The translations under genes were made by a program, and so were the position numbers. Under the pieces are notes generated by a model. It did not search any database, was not told where the DNA came from, and saw nothing but the letters and a program-made list of their open reading frames with translations. A DNA stretch of 64,000 nucleotides from Caulobacter sp. Root343 (lineage in GTDB: Bacteria > Pseudomonadota > Alphaproteobacteria > Caulobacterales > Caulobacteraceae), in NCBI RefSeq assembly GCF_001425745.1, contig NZ_LMDF01000006.1:834429-898428 (forward strand). Reading direction: 5' to 3'. Shown one piece after another: positions 1 to 12,200 of this stretch; position 1 is the first letter of the stretch; each line of letters starts with the position of its first letter.

Positions 1-773
1 GCGATGGCGTTCTCGAAGGTGGCGCGGTCCTGGACCAAGCCTTCCAGGGTCGATTGAGCGTTGGCCAGCTGGGCCTGGGCCTGCAGCACGTCGGACTTGG
101 GCGCGATGGCGGCGTTGTAGCGGTTGGTCGTGATCTGGAGGCTGCGCTGATAGCCCTCCACCGTCGTTTGGACCATGGCGATCTCGGCGTCGGCGCGGCG
201 CAGGCCCAGATAGCTTGTCGCCAGTTCGCCCTGAGCCGACAGCCGGGCGGCGGCGAGGTCGGCCTCGCTGGCTTCCGCGCTGGCCTCGGCGCCGCTGATC
301 CCGGCGCGGATGCGACCCCAGACGTCCGGCTCCCAACTGGCCCCGATGCCGACCTGGTAGCGCTGGGTGTCGCCGGCGTTCGTGCTGCCGCCGCCCGACG
401 GGGTGCTGCGCGTGCCGCCGCCGCCGGACTTGGTGGCCGAGGCCGACAGGTCGACGGTCGGGAACAGGCTGGCGCGCTGCTCGCGGACGATGGCGCGGGC
501 TTGGCGATAGGCGGCCTCGGCGGCGGCGATGGTCTGGTTGTCGACCTTCACGCGCTCGGCCAGGGTGTTCAGCTGGGGATCGCCCAGCAGGGTCCACCAG
601 TCGCCCCGGTCGAGGTGGTCGGTCGGCGTCGCGGTCTTCCAGCCCTCCAGCGCCTTGTAGGCGGCCGGAGCGGGGGTCTTCAGGACCGGCGTCTCGTAGG
701 CGGGCGTCATCGAGCAGGCGGCCAGCAGGACGAGCAGGCAGGCGGATCCGGCGATGCGGAAAAGGTGGGTCAT
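1..773 (-). CDS. RND efflux outer-membrane lipoprotein (NodT/OprM type), partial
   Basis: Outer-membrane channel of a tripartite drug-efflux pump. Only about the first 257 residues are in the window; the C-terminus lies beyond base 1. The N-terminus is a lipoprotein signal peptide ending in the lipobox L17-A-A-C20. The mature part has the helical-hairpin pattern of the OprM/NodT family (for example YRQARA and SYLGLRRADAEI). Its ATG overlaps the stop of the preceding mdtC-like gene by four bases (ATGA), so it is the last gene of an mdtA-mdtB-mdtC-channel operon. E. coli MdtABC relies on the unlinked TolC; here the pump has a dedicated channel. Family assignment is firm; the substrate is unknown. 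Confidence 0.9.
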   Translation of the reverse strand, partial: MTHLFRIAGSACLLVLLAACSMTPAYETPVLKTPAPAAYKALEGWKTATPTDHLDRGDWWTLLGDPQLNTLAERVKVDNQTIAAAEAAYRQARAIVREQRASLFPTVDLSASATKSGGGGTRSTPSGGGSTNAGDTQRYQVGIGASWEPDVWGRIRAGISGAEASAEASEADLAAARLSAQGELATSYLGLRRADAEIAMVQTTVEGYQRSLQITTNRYNAAIAPKSDVLQAQAQLANAQSTLEGLVQDRATFENAI

Positions 774-3700
774 CGTGCGGGCTCCGGCGCGTGCGGGTGG
801 TGGGCCAGATGCCGCTCGTCCTTGTCGCGCGCCTTGCCGCGCAGGCGATCGAGATAGACATAGACCACGGGGGTGGTGATCAGGGTCAGCAGCTGGCTGG
901 CGATCAGGCCGCCGATGATGGCCACGCCCAGCGGCCGGCGCAGTTCGGCGCCTTCGCCGAAGCCGATGGCCAGGGGCAGGGCGCCCAAGGCGGCGGCCAA
1001 GGTGGTCATCAGGATCGGACGGAAGCGCAGCAGGCTGGCCTCGCGCGCGGCCTCCTGTGCCGTCAGCCCTCGGCTGCGCTGAGCGTCCAGGGCGAAGTCG
1101 ATGATCAGGATGGCGTTCTTCTTGACGATCCCCAGCAGCAGGAAGACCCCGATCAGGGCGATGATCGAGAACTCCATCTTGAAGATCAGCAGGGCCAACA
1201 CCGCCCCGACGCCGGCGGCGGGCAGGGTGGACAGCACCGTGACCGGGTGGACGTAGCTCTCGTAGAGGATGCCCAGCACGATGTAGATCGCCACGATGGC
1301 GGCCAGGATCAGCAGGGGTTGCTGTTTCATCTGGTCGTTGGCCTGACGGGCCTGGCCCTGGAAGCTGCCGCGCACGGTGGTGGGCATGCCGATCTCGGCC
1401 TCGGCCTGGGCCACGGCCGTCTGGGCGTCGGCCAGCGCCTTTCCGTCGGCCAGGTTGAACGAGATCGTCGTGGCCAGCTCGCCGTTCTGGTGGTTGACCG
1501 AGGTCGGGGTGGCGTTCTGGACGACCGTGGCGATGGCCGGCAACGGGGTCATGGCCGTGGCGGCGGTGTTCAGGGCCGAACCGGTCGAGGGATCGCGCAG
1601 CGCTGGATTGACGCTGGGCTCGGCCGAGGTGGTGGTCGCCGTCGTGCTAGCCGGCCGGGTCGGGACATAGACGTCGTTCAGCGCCTCGGGGCCTTGGGCG
1701 AACGGCTTCTGCCACTCCAGGATCACCGCGTACTGGTTGACGTCCTCGTAGATCGTCGCGACCTGGCGCTGGCCGAAGGCGTTGTAGAGCGCGTTGTCGA
1801 CCGCGCGCGGCGTGACGCCCAAGCGCGCGGCGCTGTCGCGGTCGATGTTGACCAGGGTCTCGACGCCGTTCTCCTGCTGGTCGGAATCGACGTCGGTCAG
1901 CACGTCGTCGTGAGCCTTCATCGCTTCGGCCAGCTTGGCGGACCATTCCTTGAGGTCGGCGCTGTTGTCGCTGGTCAGGGTGTACTGGTAGGTCGAGTTG
2001 CTCTGTCGCCCGCCCATGCGCAGGTCCTGGACGGGGTTCAGGAACACGTTGAGGCCGGTGACGCGCTGCAGCTGGGGCCGCAGGCGGGCGATGACCACCG
2101 AGCCCTTCTCCTTGCGCTCGCCGATCGGCTTCAGGTTCACGAACAGGAACCCGCCGCCGGCCCGGTTGCCGCCGGTGAAGCCGACGACCGTGTCGACCGC
2201 CTTGTCCTTGCGGATGATATTGACCACCTGCCGCAGCTTCTTCTGCATGGCCTGGGACGAGACCGATTGGTCGGCGCGGATGCCGGCGTTCAATTGGCCG
2301 CTGTCCTGCTGCGGGAAGAAGCCCTTGGGCACGGCGATGTAGAGCCAGGCGGTCATGGCGATCACCGCGACCAGGATCAGGATCACCAGCGGCTTGGCCG
2401 CCAGGGCCCAGTCCAGGCTGTGCTCGTAGGCGCGATGAACGACGGCGAAGGCGCGCTCGAAGAAGCGGGCGATCGGGCCTTCCTTGTCCTTGCGCTCGGG
2501 CCGCAGCAGGTAGGCGCACATCATCGGCGTGGTGGTCAGCGAGATGACCAGCGAGATCAGCACCGCCGCCGACAGGGTGACGGCGAACTCGCGGAACAGC
2601 CGCCCGACCTGGCCGCCCATGAACAGCAAGGGGATGAAGACCGCGACCAGCGAGATGCTGATCGACAGCACGGTGAACCCGACCTCGCGCGCGCCCAGCA
2701 GGGCGGCCTGGAAGCGGTCCATGCCCTTCTCGATGTGGCGGGCGGTGTTCTCCAGCACCACGATGGCGTCATCGACCACGAAGCCGGTCGCGACCGTGAT
2801 GGCCATCAGGCTGAGATTGTTCAGGCTGAAGCCCAGCAGGTACATCACGCCGAATGTGCCCAGCAGCGAGACGATGGTCGCCGCCGCCGGGATGAAGGTG
2901 GCGCGGGCGCTGCGCAGGAAGACGCTGACCACCACGATCACCAGGATGATCGAGATCAGCAGGGTGACCTCGATCTCGTGCAGCGAGGCGCGGATCGAGT
3001 TGGTGCGGTCGCTGGCCACCGCCACGCTGATGTCGCCCGGCAGCTGGGCGCGCAGCTCGGGCAGGGTGGCGCGGACGCTGTCGACCGTCTGGATGATGTT
3101 GGCGCCGGGCTGGGCGGTGATCAGCACGATGATGGCCGGCTTGCCGTTGAACAGGCCCAGGGTGCGGGTGTCGGCGACGCTGTCGGTGACATCCGCGACA
3201 TCGGACAGCCGGATCGGGGCGTCGCCGCGCCAGGCCACCACCAGGCCGGCATAGTCGGCGGCCTTGCGGCCCGCGCCTGTCGTATAGACCTGGTAGCGCT
3301 GGCCATTGCCCTCCAGCGCGCCCTTGGGACGGTTGGCGTTGGCCGACTGGATGGCCGCCCGGATGTCCTCCATGGCCACGCCGTACTTGTTGAGCAGGAA
3401 CGGGTTGGTCGAGATCCGCACCGCCGGCAGCGAGCCGCCGCCGATCTCGACGTCGCCGACGCCGCTTACCTGGGCCAGGCGCTGGGCCACCACGTTGGAG
3501 ACCGCGTCGTAGATCTGGCCCGGTGTCTTGGTGTCAGAGGTCAGGGCCAGGATGATCACTGGCGCGTCCGACGGGTTCATCTTGCGGTAGGTCGGGTTGC
3601 TGCGCAGTGTCGCCGGCAGGTCGGCGCGGGCGGCGTTGATCGCGGCCTGCACCTCACGCGCGGCGCCGTCGATCTTGCGGTTCAGGTCGAACTGCAGGGT

Positions 3701-3973
3701 GACCCGCGCCGAGCCGTTGGAGCTCTGCGAGGTCATCTCGTTGACGCCGGAGATCACGCCCAGCCTTCGCTCCAGTGGCGTGGCGACGCTGGAGGCCATG
3801 GTCTCGGGGCTGGCGCCCGACAGGTTGGCCGACACCGAGATGGTCGGGAAGTCCACCTGCGGCAGGGGCGAGACCGGCAGCACGAAAAAGGCCGCGATAC
3901 CGGCCATGGCGACGCCGAGGGTCAGCAGGATGGTGGCGACCGGCCGCCGGATGAAGGGCGCGGACAGGTTCAC
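770..3973 (-). CDS. mdtC: RND multidrug efflux transporter, MdtC-like
   Basis: Inner-membrane proton/drug antiporter subunit of 1067 residues, somewhat longer than E. coli MdtC (about 1025). The N-terminus ([37 protein letters not shown]) follows MdtC closely. The proton-relay aspartates of TM4 are D401-D402 in [13 protein letters not shown]. The usual twelve membrane helices and two large periplasmic loops can be traced. An extra Thr/Ala/Ser-rich stretch at about residues 773-808 lies in the second periplasmic loop and explains most of the added length. In E. coli MdtB and MdtC form a mixed trimer; the tandem MdtB-like gene with four-base overlap suggests the same here. The symbol is by similarity recalled from memory. 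Confidence 0.9.
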   Translation of the reverse strand: MNLSAPFIRRPVATILLTLGVAMAGIAAFFVLPVSPLPQVDFPTISVSANLSGASPETMASSVATPLERRLGVISGVNEMTSQSSNGSARVTLQFDLNRKIDGAAREVQAAINAARADLPATLRSNPTYRKMNPSDAPVIILALTSDTKTPGQIYDAVSNVVAQRLAQVSGVGDVEIGGGSLPAVRISTNPFLLNKYGVAMEDIRAAIQSANANRPKGALEGNGQRYQVYTTGAGRKAADYAGLVVAWRGDAPIRLSDVADVTDSVADTRTLGLFNGKPAIIVLITAQPGANIIQTVDSVRATLPELRAQLPGDISVAVASDRTNSIRASLHEIEVTLLISIILVIVVVSVFLRSARATFIPAAATIVSLLGTFGVMYLLGFSLNNLSLMAITVATGFVVDDAIVVLENTARHIEKGMDRFQAALLGAREVGFTVLSISISLVAVFIPLLFMGGQVGRLFREFAVTLSAAVLISLVISLTTTPMMCAYLLRPERKDKEGPIARFFERAFAVVHRAYEHSLDWALAAKPLVILILVAVIAMTAWLYIAVPKGFFPQQDSGQLNAGIRADQSVSSQAMQKKLRQVVNIIRKDKAVDTVVGFTGGNRAGGGFLFVNLKPIGERKEKGSVVIARLRPQLQRVTGLNVFLNPVQDLRMGGRQSNSTYQYTLTSDNSADLKEWSAKLAEAMKAHDDVLTDVDSDQQENGVETLVNIDRDSAARLGVTPRAVDNALYNAFGQRQVATIYEDVNQYAVILEWQKPFAQGPEALNDVYVPTRPASTTATTTSAEPSVNPALRDPSTGSALNTAATAMTPLPAIATVVQNATPTSVNHQNGELATTISFNLADGKALADAQTAVAQAEAEIGMPTTVRGSFQGQARQANDQMKQQPLLILAAIVAIYIVLGILYESYVHPVTVLSTLPAAGVGAVLALLIFKMEFSIIALIGVFLLLGIVKKNAILIIDFALDAQRSRGLTAQEAAREASLLRFRPILMTTLAAALGALPLAIGFGEGAELRRPLGVAIIGGLIASQLLTLITTPVVYVYLDRLRGKARDKDERHLAHHPHAPEPAR

Positions 3974-6900
3974 GACGGCGCCCCCGGGATCGGCTCGGGA
4001 TCGATCCGGTCGCCGTGCGGGCCTTCATCGGTGGTCCGATGTTTGCCGGCGGGCGCCAAACGGTCAAAGGCCAGGTAGACGACCGGTGTCGTGAACATGG
4101 TCAGCAGCTGGGACAGCAGCAGGCCGCCGAAGATGGCGATGCCCAGCGGCCGCCGCAGCTCCGCGCCCTCGCCGAAGCCCAGCATCAGCGGGATGGCCGC
4201 GAACAAGGCCGCCAGGGTGGTCATCAGGATCGGCCGGAAGCGCAGCACGGCGGCCTGGAAGATGGCCTCGTGCGGCGACTTGCCTTGCTCGCGCTCGGCG
4301 TCGATCGCGAAGTCGATCATCATGATCGCGTTCTTCTTGACGATACCGATCAGCAGGATGATGCCGATGATCCCGATGACGCCAAGGTCGTTGCCGGTGA
4401 TCCACAGGGCCAGCAACGCCCCGACCCCGGCCGAGGGCAGGGTCGACAGGATGGTCAGCGGGTGGATGTAGCTCTCGTAGAGTACGCCCAGTACGATGTA
4501 GACGCAGACCACGGCCGCCAGGATCAGCCACAGCTGGTTCGACAGCGAGTTCTGATAGGCCCCCGCCGCGCCCAGGAAGGTGTGGGTGACCGATACGGGC
4601 ATGTCGATCGCCTTCATCGCCTGGCGGATCTCGTCGACCGCGTGGCCCAGCGAGACGCCGGGCGCGGTGTCGAAGCCGATCGTCGTGGCCGGGAACTGGG
4701 CGACATGGGTGACCTGCAGCGGCGACTGCTGGGTCTTGATGGTCGAGAAGGCGGCGAGCGGCGCGGGCAGGCCGCCGCCGGTCTTCAGGTTCAGATTGCC
4801 CAGGGTGGTGGGGTCGGTCAGGACGCCGGGCTTGGCCTCCAGGATCACCCGGTATTGGTTGGTTTCGGTGAAGATGGTCGAGACGATCCGCTGGCCGAAG
4901 GCGCTGTACAACGCGTCGTCGACATCGGACGCCGTAATGGAAAGACGAGCGGCAGTGTCGCGGTCGATGTCGACGAAGGCGGCCTGACCGGTCGCCGAGG
5001 CGTCGGAATAGACGTTGCGGACAGCCTTCACCTTGGCCAGCTGGGCGGTCAGCTTCCCGGCCCATTCCTTGATCGTGGCGGTGTCGGCGCCTTCCAGCGA
5101 CAGGCGGTACTGGGTGGGCCCGGTCTCGGCGTCGATGGTCAGGTCCTGGGTGGGCTGCAGGTAGAGGGTGACGCCGGCGACATTGGCCACGCGGTCGCGC
5201 AGCCGTTGCATGATCCGTTCCTGCGAGCCCGAGCGGTCGGGCTTCAGGTTGATCTGCAATTGGCCGGTGTGAAGCATGGCGTTGTTGGCGCCGTCGACGC
5301 CGATGAACGAGGCGACGTTCTCGATGGCCGGGTCGCCCAGGATCGCCTCGGCCGCTTGCTGCTGCAGGGCCGACATGCGATCGTACGACACCGACTGGGC
5401 CATCTCGGTGCGGCCTTGGAGCTGGCCGGTGTCCTGGGTCGGGAACAGGCCTTTGGGGATGACCAGGTAGAGCACGGCGGTCAGGACGAGCGTGGCGACG
5501 GCGACGACCAGGGTCGCGGCCTGGCGCTCCAGCACCCAGGCCAGGGCCGTCTCGTAACGGGCCTCGACACGCTCGAACAGGTCCTGGGCCTTGCGGCTGA
5601 TCCCCTTGGACTCCTGCTCTGGATGCGAGGCCAGCCAGCGGGCCGACAGCATCGGCGTCAGGGTCAGGGAGACGACGGCCGAGATCAGGATGGTGATGGC
5701 CAGGCTGATGGCGAACTCGCGGAACAGCCGCCCGACCACGTCGCCCATGAACAGCAGCGGGATCAGCACCGCGATCAGCGAGATGGTCAGCGAGATGATC
5801 GTGAAGCCGATCTCGCGCGCGCCCTTCAGGGCCGCCTCCATGGGCTTCTCGCCCTTCTCCAGGTGGCGCGTGATGTTCTCGATCATCACGATGGCGTCGT
5901 CGACGACGAAGCCGGTGGCGATGGTCAGGGCCATCAGGCTGAGATTGTTGAGGCTGAAGCCCAGCAGATACATCACCCCGCACGAGCCGATCAGCGAGAT
6001 CGGCACGGCCAGGCTGGCGATCACCGTGGCGCGCAGGCTGTGCAGGAAGAAGAAGATCACCAGCACCACCAGCACCACGGCCAGCAGCAGCTCGATCTCG
6101 ACATGGTGCACCGAGGCGCGGATGCCGGTGGTGCGGTCGGCCAGGACCTTGACGTCCAGGGTGGCGGGCAGGCCCGCTTGCAGCTCCGGCAGCTTGGCCT
6201 TGATCGCGTCGACGGTCTTGATGACATTGGCGCCGGGCTGGCGCTGGACGTTGACGATGATGGCCGGGGTCTTGTCGGCCCAGGCGCCCAGGCGGGTGTT
6301 CTCGGCGCTCTCGACGACCTGGGCGATGTCGGACAGGCGGATCGGGGCGCCGTCCTTGTAGCTGACGATCAGCGAGCGATAGTCGTCGACGCTGAGCAGC
6401 TGGTCGTTGGCGTTGATCGTGTAGCTGCGGGTGGGGCCGTCGAAGCTGCCCTTGGCGCTGTTGGCGTTGCTGTTGCTGATCGCGGTCTGCACGTCCGACA
6501 GGGTCAGGCCGTAGCTGGCCATGGCCTGGGTGTCGGCCTGAATGCGCATGGCCGGCCGCTGGCCACCCGAGAGGCTGACGAGACCCACGCCGGAAACCTG
6601 GCTGATCTTCTGAGCCAGGCGGGTGTTGACCAGGTTCTGCACCTCGGTCAGCGGCAGGGTGTCGGAGGTGATCGCCAGAGTCAGGACCGGTGCGTCGGCC
6701 GGATTGACCTTGGCGTAGACCGGCGGGGCGGGCAGGTCGGCCGGCAGCAGCGAGCCGCTGGCGTTGATGGCCGCCTGCACCTCCTGCTCGGCGACGTCCA
6801 GCGTCTCGCCCAGATTGAATTGCAGGGTGATCACCGAAGCCCCGGCGGTGCTCACCGAGCTCATCCGGGCCAGGCCCGACATCTCGCCCAGCTGGCGTTC

Positions 6901-7101
6901 CAGCGGCGCGGTGACCGTCTGGCTCATCACCTCGGGGCTGGCGCCCGGATACAGGGTCTGGACCTGGATGGTCGGATAATCGACCTGCGGCAAAGCCGAC
7001 AGCGGCAGCAGCCGGAAGCCGACCAGGCCCGCCAGGACGATGGCGGCCATGAACAGGGCCGTGGCGACCGGCCTCTGGATGAAGGGACGCGAGGGGTTCA
7101 T
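3970..7101 (-). CDS. mdtB: RND multidrug efflux transporter, MdtB-like
   Basis: Inner-membrane RND pump subunit of 1043 residues, the normal MdtB length. Diagnostic segments shared with MdtB are [35 protein letters not shown] and [18 protein letters not shown]401-D402 in [13 protein letters not shown] are the proton-relay residues of TM4. Its ATG lies 15 bases after the mdtA-like stop, and its own stop overlaps the mdtC-like start by four bases, so the genes are translationally coupled. It probably forms a heteromultimer with the MdtC-like protein. Substrates cannot be read from sequence; E. coli MdtABC handles bile salts and novobiocin. Confidence 0.92.
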   Translation of the reverse strand: MNPSRPFIQRPVATALFMAAIVLAGLVGFRLLPLSALPQVDYPTIQVQTLYPGASPEVMSQTVTAPLERQLGEMSGLARMSSVSTAGASVITLQFNLGETLDVAEQEVQAAINASGSLLPADLPAPPVYAKVNPADAPVLTLAITSDTLPLTEVQNLVNTRLAQKISQVSGVGLVSLSGGQRPAMRIQADTQAMASYGLTLSDVQTAISNSNANSAKGSFDGPTRSYTINANDQLLSVDDYRSLIVSYKDGAPIRLSDIAQVVESAENTRLGAWADKTPAIIVNVQRQPGANVIKTVDAIKAKLPELQAGLPATLDVKVLADRTTGIRASVHHVEIELLLAVVLVVLVIFFFLHSLRATVIASLAVPISLIGSCGVMYLLGFSLNNLSLMALTIATGFVVDDAIVMIENITRHLEKGEKPMEAALKGAREIGFTIISLTISLIAVLIPLLFMGDVVGRLFREFAISLAITILISAVVSLTLTPMLSARWLASHPEQESKGISRKAQDLFERVEARYETALAWVLERQAATLVVAVATLVLTAVLYLVIPKGLFPTQDTGQLQGRTEMAQSVSYDRMSALQQQAAEAILGDPAIENVASFIGVDGANNAMLHTGQLQINLKPDRSGSQERIMQRLRDRVANVAGVTLYLQPTQDLTIDAETGPTQYRLSLEGADTATIKEWAGKLTAQLAKVKAVRNVYSDASATGQAAFVDIDRDTAARLSITASDVDDALYSAFGQRIVSTIFTETNQYRVILEAKPGVLTDPTTLGNLNLKTGGGLPAPLAAFSTIKTQQSPLQVTHVAQFPATTIGFDTAPGVSLGHAVDEIRQAMKAIDMPVSVTHTFLGAAGAYQNSLSNQLWLILAAVVCVYIVLGVLYESYIHPLTILSTLPSAGVGALLALWITGNDLGVIGIIGIILLIGIVKKNAIMMIDFAIDAEREQGKSPHEAIFQAAVLRFRPILMTTLAALFAAIPLMLGFGEGAELRRPLGIAIFGGLLLSQLLTMFTTPVVYLAFDRLAPAGKHRTTDEGPHGDRIDPEPIPGAPS

Positions 7102-7116
7102 CGGGGCGGCGTCCGG

Positions 7117-8436
7117 CTATTCCGAACGCGGCTGGCGCTGGCGGCCTTCGCCGCCACCCTGGCCCTGGCCAGCCCCTTGGGCCCCGTCGCGATGGCGGCG
7201 CTGCCCCTTGCCCTGGCCTTGACCCTTGCCCTGGCCTTGCGGACGCGCGCCCGGCAGCTGGACCTTGCCGCCGTCGCGCAGGCGATCGCCGCCCTCGGTG
7301 ATGACCTTGTCGCCGGCCTTGAGGCCTTCGGTGATCTGCACCTGGACGCCGGTGGCTTGGCCGGTCTTCACCGGCGTCTTGGAGACGGTCTTGTCGGCGT
7401 TCAGCAGCCAGACGAACGAGCCGTCGCTGCTCTGGCGCACGGCGGTGGCGGGGACGACGACCGCGCCCTTGATGGTGTCCAGCTCCATGCGGACGTTGAC
7501 GAACTGGCTGGGGAACAGGGCGTTGCCGGTGTTCGGGAAGCGGGCCTTGGCTTTCACCGTGCCCGTGCCGGTGTCGACCAGGTTGTCGAGGGTCGAGAAG
7601 GTTCCGCGGTCCAGGGTCTGGGTTCGGGTGCGGTCCAACGCCGTGACCGGCACGTTGGCGCGGCCCTGGCGGGCGGCGATGCGCGGCACGTCGTCCTGCG
7701 GGACGGTGAACTCGACGTCGATCGGCGAGACCGTGGTGATCACCGCCACGCCATTCGCGTCGCCCGCGCCGATATAGTTGCCGACGTCCGTCACGCGCAG
7801 GCCGACGCGACCCGAGACCGGGGCGACGATGCGGGCGAAGCCGAGATTGAGCCGCGCCGTACCGACGGCGGCGCGATCCGACATCACCGTGCCTTCCAGC
7901 TGCTTGACCGTCGCGGCCTGGGTGTCGACCTCCTGGCGGGCGATCGAGTCCTGGGCCAGCAGGGTCTGGTAGCGCGACAGGGTCAGGCGAGCGGCCGCCA
8001 GCTGGGCCTCGTCGCGGGTCTGGTTTCCCTGCGCCTGCAACAGGGCCATCTGGTAGGGGCGGGGATCGATCTGGACCAAGGTCTGGCCGCGCTGGACCAC
8101 CTGGCCCTCGCGGAACAGCACCTGGGTGATCACGCCCGAGACCTGCGGTCGCACGGTGACCGTCGCGGCGGGTTTCACCGTGCCCAGGGCGTCGATGATG
8201 ATCGGAAGATCGGTGGTCGCCGCCGCGGCGACCGCCACGGTGCTGGCCGGCCCGCGCCGGCCGCCGCCGCTGCCAAATCCGCCGCCGGGGCCTCCCGGAC
8301 CGCCGCCGCCTTCGCCCTTGTCGCCGTGCAGCAGCGTCCAGGCCAGCCAGATGACGCCGATCAGGGCGAGGATGGCGATCAGCCCGCCAAGGATCAGCGT
8401 CCGGCGGCGCGGGGGCGTGCGCGGGGTGTCAGTCAT
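7117..8436 (-). CDS. mdtA: RND efflux periplasmic adaptor, MdtA-like
   Basis: Membrane-fusion protein of 439 residues that links the RND pump to the outer-membrane channel. An N-terminal membrane anchor (about residues 14-34) is followed by a Gly-rich linker, a barrel-sandwich hybrid half (TVTVRPQVSGVITQVLFREG), an alpha-hairpin, the second half (APVSGRVGLRVTDVGNYI) and beta-barrel and membrane-proximal domains. The C-terminus is a low-complexity Gln/Gly/Lys/Arg tail of about 40 residues, not typical of the family and probably flexible. It is the first gene of the operon. No regulator gene lies next to it, unlike many RND operons; the 262-base upstream region to the tRNA shows no clear promoter. 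Confidence 0.9.
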   Translation of the reverse strand: MTDTPRTPPRRRTLILGGLIAILALIGVIWLAWTLLHGDKGEGGGGPGGPGGGFGSGGGRRGPASTVAVAAAATTDLPIIIDALGTVKPAATVTVRPQVSGVITQVLFREGQVVQRGQTLVQIDPRPYQMALLQAQGNQTRDEAQLAAARLTLSRYQTLLAQDSIARQEVDTQAATVKQLEGTVMSDRAAVGTARLNLGFARIVAPVSGRVGLRVTDVGNYIGAGDANGVAVITTVSPIDVEFTVPQDDVPRIAARQGRANVPVTALDRTRTQTLDRGTFSTLDNLVDTGTGTVKAKARFPNTGNALFPSQFVNVRMELDTIKGAVVVPATAVRQSSDGSFVWLLNADKTVSKTPVKTGQATGVQVQITEGLKAGDKVITEGGDRLRDGGKVQLPGARPQGQGKGQGQGKGQRRHRDGAQGAGQGQGGGEGRQRQPRSE

Positions 8437-8654
8437 CGTCAGCCTTCGAGTCAGCCGCGAACGGGCGCGGCGTGAACGGGCGGCGACAGGCCGCCCCTAG
8501 GGAGCCGTCGATAAGCAGACGGTCTCCCGACCCGTAGAGGCCTAACGTGTGCGCCGGTTTTCAGGTCTGAAATGATCTCGCCGCGATAGGGCTCCGCTTG
8601 GCTGTCGGAAAGTCGCCATATCGTGTAGAATGCGCATGACGCACAGGGGCGCTC

Positions 8655-8670
8655 GGCCGCTTGCGCGGCC
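8655..8670 (-). other. stem-loop downstream of tRNA-Lys
   Basis: A perfect 6-bp stem (GGCCGC/GCGGCC) closes a four-base loop about 30 bases past the 3' end of the tRNA. No T-tract follows, so it is a weak terminator or processing-signal candidate. Apart from this, the gap between the efflux operon and the tRNA shows nothing I can identify. Confidence 0.3.
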
Positions 8671-8698
8671 TCGTCAACCTACTGGTTTTCAGAGAGAA

Positions 8699-8774
<76 letters not shown>

Positions 8775-8882
8775 GCTCGGTCCGAAGCACTTGCGTGCCT
8801 TGGCGGCGAGGCGCGGAACATACTCAAAGAATCTTGGAACGCAAGGGACTATTTTTTGGCCAGACGAGATATCAGCGGAGCC

Positions 8883-9194
8883 GTGGATTTCGCTTACCTG
8901 GAAGGGTTCGCGGCTGGAGATTCCAGGGTCGTCGACGAGGTGCTGGCGCTGTTTCGCGAACAGGCCGCGCTGTGGACTCCGATGCTGGATCCCGTCCATC
9001 CCGGCTGGAAGGACGCGGTCCATACGGTCAAGGGCGCGGCGCGGGGGGTCGGGGCCTTCGCGCTCGGTGAGGTCTGCGAACGGTGCGAGGCCGGCCAGGA
9101 GAGCCTGGAGGGCGTGCGGACGGCCTTGGACGTCGTCCTGATGGACATCGCCGCCTACGCCCACGAACAGGCGCTGCGGTCGCTGAAGGGCTGA
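8883..9194 (+). CDS. Hpt-domain histidine phosphotransfer protein
   Basis: Small protein of about 103 residues that is essentially one Hpt four-helix domain. The phospho-acceptor is H47 in the motif HTVKGAARGVGA, which matches HxxKGxxxxxG. Such proteins shuttle phosphate between hybrid kinases and response regulators. The GTG start is preferred because the domain begins right after it and GGAG lies just upstream; the open frame runs further back but there only translates the antisense of the tRNA. No kinase or receiver is adjacent, so its partners are unknown. It is not ChpT, which is larger and different. Confidence 0.8.
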   Translation: MDFAYLEGFAAGDSRVVDEVLALFREQAALWTPMLDPVHPGWKDAVHTVKGAARGVGAFALGEVCERCEAGQESLEGVRTALDVVLMDIAAYAHEQALRSLKG

Positions 9195-9198
9195 CGGC

Positions 9199-9231
9199 AA
9201 AAAAACAGGGGCCGAAGCGAACTTCGGCCCC
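9199..9231 (-). terminator. Rho-independent terminator of the TonB receptor gene
   Basis: A perfect 10-bp stem (GGGGCCGAAG/CTTCGGCCCC, 9208-9231) with loop CGAA is followed on the minus strand by a run of seven T. It lies 28 bases beyond the receptor stop codon. Confidence 0.9.
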
Positions 9232-9258
9232 GAGGAGGAGAGGGTGCGATGGCCCGCC

Positions 9259-12200
9259 TTAGAACTTGGCGCGCATCGTGACTTGGTAGGTGCGGCCGTC
9301 GTAGTCGATCCGGCGCGGCAGCATCGGGTCGTTCTCGTATTCCGAACGGGTCGCGTCGGTCAGGTTGAAGGCGTCGACCGAGACCGTCAGGCTGTCGGTG
9401 ATCTTGTAAGAGGCGGAGGCGTCGAGCTGGCTGCGCGCCTTGACGGTGCGGGCGTCGCCGACGAACGAGTTGCCGGCGGCCAGGTCATACTTGTCACGCC
9501 AGTTGTAGACGAGGCGGACGCCCCAATCCTTGCCTTCGTAGTAGCCGATCAGGTTCAGGTTGTTCTTCGACACGCTGGGCAGGGTGATCTTGTTGCCCGC
9601 CGTGTCCTTGCCGTCGATCTTCGTGCGCGAGAAGTTGAACGCGCCGCCGAAACCGCTCCAGAAGCCCGGCAGGAAGTCGAGGTTCTGCTGGATGTTGAAC
9701 TCGAAGCCGGTGACGGTCATCGGGCTCTGGTTGGTCTTGCCGCTGATATTGACCTGGGCGTTCTTCAGGACGCCGCCGGCGCCGACGAACTTGTTCGAGC
9801 TGACGCAACGCGGCGTGCCGGCCGAGTTGTCGATGCTGAGCGTGCCCAGGTCGACATCGAGGCCGTCGATCTTGCCGCTGGCCGGGCAGAGGATCGCCTG
9901 GTCGGTGATCGGGCCGATATAGCCCTGGATCTCCTTGCGGTAGGCCGCGATCGAGATCAGGCCGCCCGGGCGATTGTACCATTCCAGCGACGCATCATAC
10001 GAGTCGGAGGTGTACGGCTTGATGTCCGTGGCGCCGAGGGTGACGGTATAGACCGGGTCGGTCGGCGGGTTCACGTCGACCGGCACCTGCACGAAGGTGG
10101 TCGGCACGTTGTCGCGCGGCTGCGGACGGACATAGGTGCGGTAGGCGGCGGCGCGGAACACCAGGTCGTCGCGCAGGTCGGCCACCACGATCGCCGACGG
10201 CAGCCAGTAGTCGTAGTTCCGCTTCGACGTCTGGGTGGATAGCGAGTGGTTGATCGGACCCGCCAGCGACGCCAGGGCGGTGGTGCAGTTCTTACAGTTC
10301 AGGGCGACGATCTTGTTGTCGGTGTACTCGTAGCGCGTGCCGACGGTGCCGCGGACTGGAACGCCGAACAGTTCGGTCTTGAACTTGGCCGCCAGATACG
10401 CCGAGAACACGTCGTTCTGGTTGCTGAAGTTGTTGTTCCAGTAGTTGCCGTCCGTGTAGTTGTTGACCACGCCATAGGGCGTCAGGAATACGCCGGGCGC
10501 GCCCAGGGCGAACTGGTCGGGCAGGCCGTTCGGATTGGTCGCCGTGCGCAGGTTGGTGTTGACCGGCGTGATCGCCTTCAGGATCCGGTCGATGTCGACG
10601 TTCATCCAGTTCGACGAGGCGCCGGCCGCCTGACCGCCGAAGAAGTCGCGCGCGTACGACAGCTGTCCGGCCATGTCGGGCGTGATGTTCTGGGTCTGGG
10701 CGCCCAGGGCGGTGTTGCGCGAGCCGCTCGAGGTGAACTTGTTGTGCTCGGCGCGGCCGCCGAACGTCAGGTTGGTGATGATCGAGCCATCCAGCGTGCG
10801 GTCGAAATCGAGCTGGAACGCGTCCAGCACGTTGTCGGCCTGACCGCTGGTGCCGGTGACGCCGAAGCGGTCGGCCGCGGTCGTCGCCGACTGGCCCGGC
10901 ATCTGGGCGCCCGCTTGGGTCGGCGCGGTTGGGGTGGCCGGGATCAGGAAGCCGCCCGTCGGCAGGTGGGTGGCGTGCGGGGTGTTGAGCACCGCCGTGT
11001 AGTTCGCCAGGTCCGTTCCGCCCAGGTAGACTGAGGTGGTGATGCCGTTCAGGCCGGCGACACCTAGGTTGCGATAGGGGTTCTGGACGACGTCCAGCTC
11101 GATCTGGTTGGCCTGGGCCTTGGCGCGCGAGACGGTCAGGTTGGCGGTGGCCTTCCAGGCGTCGTTCTTGAACTCCAGGGTCGGGTTGATCGCCCAGGTC
11201 TGGTTCTTGGCGGGCTCGGAGCGCACCGAGTCGAAGGTGTTGATGTTCTCGGCCGAGAACTTGTTGACGTAGGCGCGGTCGCCGTTCGGCGTCTTGACGA
11301 TATAGGGCGTGCCGACGTCGGTGATGTGGGCGACGGCCGAGGTCGCCGTCAGGGCGGTGTTGGTGTTGTTGCCCGGACCGGCGTCGATATAGAGCAGGTT
11401 GTTGGTCGCCTCATCCAGCTTGCGCTTGGTGATGAAGCCGTTGGCCCCGAACTTCCACTCGTCGTTGATCCGCCATTCGAAGCCGGTCGCGCCCGATAGG
11501 GTGGTGCCGCGGTTGAACTTGACCAGCTGGCGGGTCTGGCTGGGATAGTAGACGCCGCCCGGATACTTGGCGATCAGGGCGTCGTACATCGGGTTGTTGC
11601 CGGGCGTGGCCTGGTTGCCGACCTGGATCGAGCCCAGGCGATTGGCCCACGAGTTCACGGTGATCGAGTCGCGGCGGAACTTCTCGTCCTTCCACGCGAC
11701 GACGCCGAACACGGCGAAATCGTCGGTCAGGTGCTTGTTGTAGCCGAGCGAGGCCTGTGGGCTGCCGAGGTTGCCCAGGTCGTTATACTCGTAGGACAGC
11801 TTGGCGAAGCCGCCGTCCTTGCGGGCCAGGGCCGGGTTGATCCGCAGATCGATATTGCCCGAGAGGCCGCCGGCCAGGTTCGACGCCGACGGCGACTTGA
11901 TGACGTTGATCGCGGTGAAAATGTCGGAGTTGAACGCGCCGAGCGGGGTCGAGCCGTTCAGGATCGGATCGGCGAAGGCCCCGCCGTTTAGCGTGGTGCG
12001 CGCGAAGGTGCCGGGCAGGCCGCGCAAGCTGATCGTGGCGTTACGGCTGTCGGCCTCGCGGTTGATCTGTACGCCGGGAATGCGCTGGATGGCCTCGCCG
12101 ACGTTCAGGTCGGGAAAGCGGCCCAGGCCATCCGACGAGATGCCGTCCGAGATCTCCAGCGTCTCGCGCTTGGTGGCGATGGCGTTAGCGTAGGCCTGGC

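Noticed and set aside
791..4078. Very long open frame antisense to the RND pump genes
   Set aside because: Its product is rich in Asp, Gln, Gly and His with no domain pattern, as expected from antisense frames in GC-rich DNA; the opposite strand carries clear RND sequence.
4015..8475. A 1486-codon open frame on the plus strand
   Set aside because: It is the antisense shadow of mdtB and mdtA; composition is unnatural and both true genes are unmistakable on the other strand.
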